Shown: piece after piece, positions 1 to 6,501 of the stretch
Layout of the letters: every line of letters begins with the position of its first letter
Position numbering within the stretch: position 1 is the first letter of the stretch
DNA from: Planctomycetota bacterium
GTDB taxonomy: Bacteria > Planctomycetota > UBA1135 > UBA2386
NCBI GenBank assembly: GCA_947455805.1
Contig: CANGSN010000185.1
Coordinates: 1-6,501 of the forward strand
DNA: 6,501 bases
Reading direction: 5' to 3'
Notes under the pieces: generated by a model
Told to the model about the DNA's origin: nothing
Seen by the model: only the letters and a program-made list of their open reading frames with translations
Databases searched by the model: none
Made by a program: the position numbers and the translations under genes

Positions 1-1279
1 CGTCGGCGGCCTCGATCATCACGCGGCACTTCGGCTCGGTGCCGGAGTAGCGCAGCAGCAGGCGGCCATCGCTGCCGAGCACCTTCTCGACCTCGGCGGC
101 CTTCTGCGCGATCGCCGGCACGCTGTCGAGCGGCGGCTTCTGCCTCACCGGCACGTTGATCAGTTCCTGCGGGAAGCGGTGGAACGCCGCGAACGCCGCC
201 GACATGGCGCCATCGCGCACGTTCGCCAGCAGGCGGATGCCGGTGTAGAGGCCGTCGCCGATCAGGTGGTGGTCGGCGAACAGCACGTGGCCCGACTGCT
301 CGCCGCCGACGACGGCGCCGAGCTTCTGCATGGCGAGGAAGACGTTGCGGTCGCCCACCGGCGTCACCTCGACGCCGACGCCGACCTCGCGCAGTGCCTT
401 GTGCAGGCCGAGATTGCTCATCACCGTCGCCACCACGCGCGAACCCGGCAGGCGGCCGTCGCGCTGCAGCTGGCGCCCGAACAGGGCCAGCACGTCGTCG
501 CCGTCGCGCACGGTGCCGCGCTCGTCGACGAAGATGCCGCGGTCGCCGTCGCCGTCGAGGCAGATGCCGAGGCACGCACCGTGCTCCTGCACCATTGCTG
601 CGAGCCGTTCGGGATGCAGGGCCCCACAGTCGTCGTTGATGTTGAAGCCGTCCGGCTCGCAGGCGAGCTCGACGACCTCGGCGCCGAACGCACGCAGGAT
701 GCGCGGGCCGAGCTCGGCGCCGCCGCCGTTGGCGGCATCGATGCAGACCTTGCGGCCGGTCAGGTCGAGGTCGGGGAACTGCTCGGCGAAGAACTCGACG
801 TACTTGGTCAGCAGGTCGCTGCGGTCGCGCGTGCGCGCGTTGCGCACGTCGGCCGGGCGCAGTTCGACGGCGAGCCGGGCGATCTCCGCTTCGTCGTCGT
901 CCCGCAGCTTGGTGCCGTCGGCGGCGAAGATCTTGATGCCGTTGTCGTGCGCCGGATTGTGCGACGCGCTGATCATGATGCCCGCGTCGACCGACTGCGT
1001 GCGCGCAAGGAACGCCAGTGCTGGCGTCGTGCACAGGCCGATGTCGGCGATCGCAACCTCGGCGGCGACCAGACCCTGGGCCAGCGCCTCGAGGATCCAC
1101 GGCGCCGACTCGCGGCCGTCGTTGCCGACCAGCACTCTCTTCTGCGCGCCGCCGCTGCGTTGCAGCAGCACACCGAGCGCCGCACCGATGCGGCGCAGGG
1201 TCTCCGGCTCCATCGGGGCGTCGCCTGCGCGGCCGCGCAGGCCATCGGTGCCGAACTTCGGCAGGTCGATCTGGGTCAT
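1..1279 (-). CDS. glmM: Phosphoglucosamine mutase GlmM (3' end outside the window)
   Basis: GlmM interconverts glucosamine-6-phosphate and glucosamine-1-phosphate in the cytoplasm, feeding UDP-GlcNAc, peptidoglycan and LPS synthesis. The 426 visible residues start MTQIDLPKFGTDGLRGRAGD, the family's standard N-terminus. All catalytic motifs are present: the phosphoserine loop ISASHNP at about 103-109 (Ser106 is the phosphorylated residue), the magnesium loop DGDGDR at 242-247, the sugar-binding GEQSGH at 326-331 and the phosphate-binding RYSGTEP at 410-416. The family is usually about 445-450 aa, so about 20 C-terminal residues lie left of base 1. The ATG at 1279-1277 fits the family start, but no Shine-Dalgarno sequence precedes it; an 11-bp inverted repeat ends 11 nt upstream. 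It is the last visible gene of the ftsH-cdaA-ybbR-glmM block. GlmM rather than phosphomannomutase is indicated by FGTDGLRG, GEQSGH and the cdaA-ybbR context. Confidence 0.97.
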   Translation of the reverse strand, partial: MTQIDLPKFGTDGLRGRAGDAPMEPETLRRIGAALGVLLQRSGGAQKRVLVGNDGRESAPWILEALAQGLVAAEVAIADIGLCTTPALAFLARTQSVDAGIMISASHNPAHDNGIKIFAADGTKLRDDDEAEIARLAVELRPADVRNARTRDRSDLLTKYVEFFAEQFPDLDLTGRKVCIDAANGGGAELGPRILRAFGAEVVELACEPDGFNINDDCGALHPERLAAMVQEHGACLGICLDGDGDRGIFVDERGTVRDGDDVLALFGRQLQRDGRLPGSRVVATVMSNLGLHKALREVGVGVEVTPVGDRNVFLAMQKLGAVVGGEQSGHVLFADHHLIGDGLYTGIRLLANVRDGAMSAAFAAFHRFPQELINVPVRQKPPLDSVPAIAQKAAEVEKVLGSDGRLLLRYSGTEPKCRVMIEAAD

Positions 1280-1290
1280 GCGCGCAGAGT

Positions 1291-1325
1291 CGCGAAAACC
1301 CCGGCGGCGCGCGAGGGTTTTCGCG
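1291..1325 (-). repeat. Perfect 11-bp inverted repeat (hairpin) just upstream of glmM
   Basis: The arms CGCGAAAACCC (1291-1301) and GGGTTTTCGCG (1315-1325) are perfect reverse complements around a 13-nt loop. The stem contains an A/T run that stands out in this GC-rich DNA. In the leftward mRNA it would fold between the ybbR stop and the glmM start, with its base 11 nt before the glmM ATG. No U-tract follows it on either strand, so a classical intrinsic terminator is unlikely. Control of glmM translation or an mRNA processing or stability element is possible, but this is inference. Confidence 0.75.
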
Positions 1326-1331
1326 CGGCGT

Positions 1332-1350
1332 CGCCGCGAGGCCCGCGGCG
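1332..1350 (-). repeat. Short 7-bp inverted repeat after the ybbR stop
   Basis: CGCCGCG (1332-1338) and CGCGGCG (1344-1350) are perfect reverse complements around the 5-nt loop AGGCC. It begins directly after the ybbR TAG (1354-1352) in the leftward transcript and is followed 6 nt later by the longer 11-bp hairpin. In DNA this GC-rich a short repeat of this kind can arise by chance, so its significance is uncertain. Confidence 0.4.
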
Positions 1351-1351
1351 G

Positions 1352-2479
1352 CTACTCGCGGCGCAGCTTGATGATCACGGGGTCCTGCAGCGAGAACTCG
1401 GTGCGATCGATCGTCTGGTACTCCTTGCCGACGAAGAAGAGGCGCGCCTGTCGTTCGATCTCCTGCCCGAGCGATGCTTCGGGACGCACGTAGACCAAGA
1501 GCCGCAGGTTCTGGGCCGCAAACTCGGCGAGCCTCCTGCCGTCCTTGACGTCCCCGTTGTCGGTCTGCTGGACCAACAGGCCGCGCAGCGTACCGCCGGC
1601 GCGGATGGCGACCGTCATCGTGCGCGTCTCCGGCTTGTAGGTGCCGCGGGCTTCGGCCGGCAGCGACAGGTCGTCGACCAGGATCGGCAGCTCGAGGTCG
1701 TAGCGGAACATCTGCGGCAGCACGTCGACACTCATCACCGGCACGGCGGCGAGGCGCAGGCCGAGCTCGGCGCCGCCGACCAGTTCGAGGCTCGCCGACG
1801 CCTGGCGGTCGTTGACGCCGCCCCTCAGCACGGCGCGGAACGGCTTGCCGCCGAGCTTGGTCAGCGTCTCGATGCCGTTGGCCGAGCCGAGCACGACCGC
1901 CGTCTCCGGCGCGAACTTGCAGGTCTCGCGACGCAAGCGGTCGGCGAACGGGCCTTCCTGCACGTCGACCAGGTTCCAGGTCAGCGTGAACGGCCGCTCC
2001 TCGACGCGCTCGACCTCGAGCCGGATGCGCGGCGGCACCAGTTCGATGCGCAGCTGCTCGAGCGGACGGTCGCGGCGGATGTCGGCGGCGGTCAGTTCGA
2101 TGTTGGTGCGCGCCGCCCAGTCGAGCGACAGGAACTTCGTCACCTGCAGGTTCAGCACGTCGTCCTTCAACGCGTCGACGCGGAACCGCGGGCCGGAGAC
2201 GACGACCTCGACCTTGTCGAGCTCGCGGTCACCGTCGAAGAAGCGGCGGCCGACGACCCGGTCGGTCGGCAACACCACCGCCAGCCGTTCGAGCTTCTCG
2301 CCGGACACGCTCTGCGTGCCGACCGTCACCAGCGGGATCGTGCGCGTCGTGGTGCCGTTGATGCGCGCGTCGACGAACATCCAGAACAACATCGCGAGGC
2401 CGATCGCGAGCAGCTTCTGCCACGGGTGCGCGACGAGCAGCGCGAACACGCCACTGGACCTGCGTTGGTCGGATGTCAC
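1352..2479 (-). CDS. ybbR: YbbR-domain protein (CdaR), membrane-anchored partner of CdaA
   Basis: YbbR (CdaR) proteins are anchored by one N-terminal helix, face the extracytoplasmic side and modulate the diadenylate cyclase CdaA. The 375-aa product has a short charged N-terminus, one hydrophobic segment at about 20-37 (WQKLLAIGLAMLFWMFV), and a long beta-rich exported part. A YbbR-like repeat can be followed at about 46-160 (VEVVVSGP, then VPPRIRLEVERVEERPF) and a second at about 163-255. The C-terminal 120 residues are less typical. The chosen start is GTG at 2479-2477, whose GTGA overlaps the cdaA stop by 4 bp and places the membrane helix near residue 20. The frame stays open further upstream to about 2710, but that stretch lies opposite the CdaA catalytic domain and reads as arginine-rich junk. 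No strong ribosome binding site is seen; translation is probably coupled to cdaA. The identification rests on the membrane helix, the repeat pattern and the position between cdaA and glmM. Confidence 0.88.
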   Translation of the reverse strand: MTSDQRRSSGVFALLVAHPWQKLLAIGLAMLFWMFVDARINGTTTRTIPLVTVGTQSVSGEKLERLAVVLPTDRVVGRRFFDGDRELDKVEVVVSGPRFRVDALKDDVLNLQVTKFLSLDWAARTNIELTAADIRRDRPLEQLRIELVPPRIRLEVERVEERPFTLTWNLVDVQEGPFADRLRRETCKFAPETAVVLGSANGIETLTKLGGKPFRAVLRGGVNDRQASASLELVGGAELGLRLAAVPVMSVDVLPQMFRYDLELPILVDDLSLPAEARGTYKPETRTMTVAIRAGGTLRGLLVQQTDNGDVKDGRRLAEFAAQNLRLLVYVRPEASLGQEIERQARLFFVGKEYQTIDRTEFSLQDPVIIKLRRE

Positions 2480-3306
2480 GGCGAAGCCTTGCTCTTCTTG
2501 TTGCCGTAGAGCTCGTTCAGCTGCGCCTCGAGCTGGGCCAGGGTCAGCCCGTGGTCGAGCTTGCCGCCGCTGGCCGTCGACACCGAGCCGGTCTCCTCGC
2601 TGACCACCAGCACGAACGCGTCGGTCTCCTCGGACAAGCCCAGCGCCGCGCGGTGGCGGGTGCCGAGGCGCTTGTCGACGTCGGTGTTCTGGCTCAGCGG
2701 GAACAGGCACGAGGCGGCGACGATGCGGTCGTCGCGCACGACCACGCCGCCGTCGTGCAGCGGACTCTTCGGGAAGAAGATCGACTCCAGCAGGTAGGAG
2801 TTGAGCTCGGCGTCGAGCAGGTGGCCGTTCTCGGACAGCTCCGACAACGACGCTTCGCGCTCGATCGCGATCAGGGCGCCGGTCTTGTCCTCGCTGAGGC
2901 GGCTGATCGCCCGCAGCAGCCGCGGCACGACCTTGGTGTCACTGCGAAACAGCGTGCGGAACATCTTGGCGTCACCGAGATGCACGATGGCGCGCCGGAT
3001 CTCCGGGTGGAACACGACGACGAGGCCGAGCGCCACCGACGGGCCGAGCTGCTCGGCCAACCACGCCACGCGGTCGAGCGCGAACGTGCGGATCAGCAGG
3101 AAGGCCGCCACCAGCACCGCGACCAGGACCACCAGCAGGCCCTTCAGCAACGTCGAACCGCGCGTCGCCCACAGGAAGCGCAGCACTGCGTAGAACAGCA
3201 CCGCGAAGATCGTGATCTCGACCAGCGGCTTCAGCGGTTCGAGCGACGCCGCCAACCCCTCGTCGGGAGCTTGCGGCGACGACAGCAGTGCTTCCGTTGC
3301 GAGCAT
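2476..3306 (-). CDS. cdaA: Membrane diadenylate cyclase CdaA
   Basis: CdaA condenses two ATP into the second messenger c-di-AMP, which in other bacteria controls potassium and osmolyte balance and cell-wall homeostasis. The 276-aa product has the family layout: three hydrophobic segments at about 29-47, 51-75 and 83-99, the junction motif VVVFHPEIRRA (96-106), and a DAC catalytic domain from about 110 to 270. Active-site motifs are SPLHDGG at 181-187, where Asp185 is the metal ligand, and GTRHRAALGLSEETDA at 215-230, followed by SEETGSVS at 236-243. The first motif reads DGG where the family normally has DGA. The length is normal apart from about 20 extra N-terminal residues. The ATG at 3306-3304 is 36 nt after the ftsH stop and has no clear Shine-Dalgarno sequence; that ftsH stop is in the same frame, so no longer start exists. 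The gene end overlaps ybbR. Confidence 0.96.
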   Translation of the reverse strand: MLATEALLSSPQAPDEGLAASLEPLKPLVEITIFAVLFYAVLRFLWATRGSTLLKGLLVVLVAVLVAAFLLIRTFALDRVAWLAEQLGPSVALGLVVVFHPEIRRAIVHLGDAKMFRTLFRSDTKVVPRLLRAISRLSEDKTGALIAIEREASLSELSENGHLLDAELNSYLLESIFFPKSPLHDGGVVVRDDRIVAASCLFPLSQNTDVDKRLGTRHRAALGLSEETDAFVLVVSEETGSVSTASGGKLDHGLTLAQLEAQLNELYGNKKSKASP

Positions 3307-3342
3307 CGGGCGGCGGGGCGCGGGCGGTTCGAGGCGTGGCGA

Positions 3343-5664
<2,322 letters not shown>

Positions 5665-5671
5665 GAGATGG

Positions 5672-5677
5672 TCCGCC
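5672..5677 (-). promoter_or_regulatory. Weak Shine-Dalgarno of ftsH
   Basis: GGCGGA on the minus strand lies 7 nt before the ATG at 5664 and matches GGAGGA at five of six positions. It supports this ATG as the ftsH start over in-frame positions further upstream. The match is imperfect and could be chance in such GC-rich DNA. Confidence 0.45.
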
Positions 5678-5740
5678 GTGTGGCGCGCGGGACGCGCGTT
5701 CATCGGCGCTGTGCCGACGGCAGCCGTAGCCCGCTTGCCA

Positions 5741-5774
5741 GCGCGGGTTCCACTCCGGCGGCGGAGTGGCGCGC
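5741..5774. repeat. Strong hairpin-forming inverted repeat in the ftsH leader or promoter region
   Basis: CCACTCC (5750-5756) and GGAGTGG (5763-5769) are perfect reverse complements around the 6-nt loop GGCGGC. Outside them GCGCG (5741-5745) and CGCGC (5770-5774) also pair, leaving GGTT (5746-5749) as a one-sided bulge. This gives up to 12 bp of potential stem. No T-run follows on either strand, so it does not look like an intrinsic terminator. It may be an operator for a dimeric regulator or part of the ftsH 5' leader, but neither is shown. Confidence 0.6.
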
Positions 5775-5917
5775 GAGGTGTCGAGGATAGGTCGTGGCTT
5801 TCGGCGAAGCCAGGAGGCCGGAGGCGGAAGTCGTGCCAGCTGCTTCCTGGCGCAGCCCGCGATCGGGACCTACTGTTGGTCGCTCCGGTCCCCACGCATC
5901 GGTCCCAGCGAACGCCC

Positions 5918-6442
5918 GTGAAGAACGACTCCGTCCTGCCGCGCGGCCACGGCCGCCGCCGCGGCCCCGATCTCCCGCCCTACGACACGGCCACCGTCGC
6001 TGTGATCCTGACCCGCTGGCGCGATGCCCCGGGCAACCTGCTGCCGATCCTGCACGACGTGCAGCAGGCCCTCGGCTTCGTGCCGCCCGGCGCCGTCGGC
6101 CAGATCGCCAAGGCGCTGAACCGCTCGCGGGCCGAGGTGCACGGCGTGATCTCGTTCTACCACGACTTCCGCACCACGAAGCCGGGCCGCGCGGTGCTCA
6201 AGGTCTGCCAGGCGGAGAGCTGCCAGGCCTGCGGCAGCCGCGAACTGACCGCGCACGCCGAACGCACGCTCGGCTGCAAGCTCGGCGAAACCTCGCCCGA
6301 CGGTGCGGTGACCATCGAACCGGTCTACTGCCTCGGCAACTGCGCCTGCTCGCCGGCGGTGCTGATCGACGGCGACCTGCATGGCCGCGTGACCCCGCCG
6401 AAGCTCGACCGCCTGCTGGCGGAGGCCAGGAGCAAGCCATGA
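5918..6442 (+). CDS. fdsG: NAD-dependent formate dehydrogenase gamma subunit (NuoE-like [2Fe-2S] protein)
   Basis: FdsG is the small iron-sulfur subunit of the soluble molybdenum formate dehydrogenase (FdsABG) that oxidises formate to CO2 and reduces NAD+; it carries a [2Fe-2S] cluster. The 174-aa product has the NuoE-type helical N-terminal part (LLPILHDVQQALGFVP at 41-56, RAEVHGVISFYHDF at 71-84) and the thioredoxin-like ferredoxin domain. Cluster ligands are Cys97 and Cys102 (C-x4-C) and Cys138 and Cys142 (C-x3-C, in EPVYCLGNCAC). From memory, SRAEVHGVISFYHDF and EPVYCLGNCACSPAV resemble Cupriavidus-type FdsG closely. The start taken is GTG 5918; there is no in-frame ATG nearby and no clear ribosome binding site. 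A TTG at 5876 in the same open frame is an alternative. Similarity begins near residue 24, so the N-terminus is uncertain. It overlaps fdsB by 4 bp. NuoE or HoxE of other complexes are the alternatives, made less likely by the fdsB neighbour. Confidence 0.92.
   Translation: MKNDSVLPRGHGRRRGPDLPPYDTATVAVILTRWRDAPGNLLPILHDVQQALGFVPPGAVGQIAKALNRSRAEVHGVISFYHDFRTTKPGRAVLKVCQAESCQACGSRELTAHAERTLGCKLGETSPDGAVTIEPVYCLGNCACSPAVLIDGDLHGRVTPPKLDRLLAEARSKP
6428..6432 (+). promoter_or_regulatory. Shine-Dalgarno of fdsB
   Basis: AGGAG lies inside the end of fdsG, 6 nt before the fdsB ATG at 6439. It is the only textbook-quality ribosome binding site in the window and fixes the fdsB start at the ATGA overlap. 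Confidence 0.8.
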
Positions 6443-6501
6443 CGATCAAGGTCTGCGTGCCGCGCGACGCCGCCGCGCTGAGCCTCGGCGCCGATGCCAC
6501 C
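6439..6501 (+). CDS. fdsB: NAD-dependent formate dehydrogenase beta subunit, N-terminal 21 codons
   Basis: FdsB is the NuoF-like subunit that binds FMN, NAD and an iron-sulfur cluster and passes electrons from the catalytic subunit to NAD+. Only the first 21 codons are in the window. Residues 7-21 read VPRDAAALSLGADAT, which from memory matches the distinctive start of FdsB proteins (VPRD-x-x-AL-x-LGAD) and differs from ordinary NuoF. The ATG overlaps the fdsG stop in ATGA, with AGGAG 6 nt upstream, so the two are translationally coupled. The motifs expected for this subunit (NAD and FMN sites, cysteine ligands) lie beyond base 6501. The call depends on this short match plus the fdsG neighbour. 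Confidence 0.82.
   Translation, partial: MTIKVCVPRDAAALSLGADAT

Larger units (their letters stand above)
5665..5917. promoter_or_regulatory. Divergent ftsH / fdsG intergenic region
   Basis: These 253 bp separate the outward-facing ftsH and fdsG genes and should contain promoters for both. No convincing sigma70 -35/-10 pair was found. The best -10-like hexamer toward ftsH is TATCCT (minus strand, 5789-5784), but no good -35 sits 16-18 nt upstream. The region is rich in inverted repeats: 5741-5774, 5795-5812, 5809-5815 with 5845-5851, 5835-5839 with 5847-5851, and GGGACC (5865-5870) with two GGTCCC copies (5887-5892 and 5901-5906). No RNA gene was recognised. Its role as a promoter region follows from gene orientation, not from recognised motifs. 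Confidence 0.5.

Noticed and set aside
1291..1325. Intrinsic terminator between ybbR and glmM
   Set aside because: The stem is good, but no T-run follows it on either strand and it is embedded between two genes expected to be co-transcribed.
179..2509. A 776-codon plus-strand open frame opposite glmM and ybbR
   Set aside because: Same explanation: a composition-driven antisense frame with no family motifs, opposite clearly coding glmM and ybbR.
2480..2710. Longer N-terminus for ybbR reaching back to about 2710
   Set aside because: That stretch is a different frame across the conserved CdaA catalytic domain and reads as arginine/proline-rich noise. The GTG at 2479 gives a normal anchor-type N-terminus and the 4-bp overlap with cdaA.
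5743..5757. GGTTCCACTCC resembling a tRNA T-arm
   Set aside because: The flanking five bases do not form the T-stem, and no acceptor, D-arm or anticodon arm can be placed around it. The sequence is explained by the CCACTCC/GGAGTGG inverted repeat.
5665..5895. Upstream extension of ftsH to 5895
   Set aside because: The extra residues have no FtsH-like character and would put about 77 residues before the first membrane helix. The ATG at 5664 gives a standard short cytoplasmic N-terminus.

Overview
The window is uniformly GC-rich, with codon third positions mostly G or C. It carries a leftward (minus strand) block of four genes, ftsH - cdaA - ybbR - glmM, covering 5664 down to the window's left edge. 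A 253-bp divergent intergenic region follows, and then the start of a rightward operon, fdsG - fdsB. The cdaA-ybbR-glmM cluster occurs in Firmicutes and several Gram-negative phyla. The FtsH protease domain carries motifs (DRVRWGREKRS, HKVTIVSRGRALGATMSLP) that from memory look most like Planctomycetota and relatives. This points to a GC-rich bacterium of the PVC group or a neighbouring phylum, but the placement is an inference without a search.

Minus-strand block. FtsH is a membrane-anchored AAA+ zinc protease with an enlarged periplasmic domain. Its stop is followed 36 nt later by cdaA, a membrane diadenylate cyclase that makes c-di-AMP. The cdaA stop overlaps the ybbR GTG start by 4 bp; YbbR (CdaR) is the single-pass extracytoplasmic partner and regulator of CdaA. 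A 72-nt gap containing two hairpin-forming inverted repeats then leads into glmM, phosphoglucosamine mutase, which makes the precursor for UDP-GlcNAc and peptidoglycan; its last ~20 residues lie beyond base 1. Spacing and orientation fit one transcript coupling envelope proteolysis, c-di-AMP signalling and cell-wall precursor supply. In other bacteria GlmM binds and inhibits CdaA, so the co-location makes functional sense.

Intergenic region 5665-5917. It separates ftsH (leftward) from fdsG (rightward) and must hold both promoters. No strong consensus promoter is visible, but several inverted repeats and a small repeated GGTCCC motif are.

Plus-strand operon. fdsG encodes the NuoE-like [2Fe-2S] gamma subunit of a soluble NAD-dependent formate dehydrogenase. 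It overlaps by 4 bp (ATGA) the start of fdsB, the NuoF-like FMN/NAD subunit, of which only 21 codons are present. The catalytic molybdenum subunit (fdsA) is expected to the right of the window. No mobile elements, CRISPR arrays, rRNA or tRNA genes were found. The genes belong to known families; the less ordinary points are the inter-cistronic hairpins, variant motif residues in CdaA and FtsH, and the structured divergent region.
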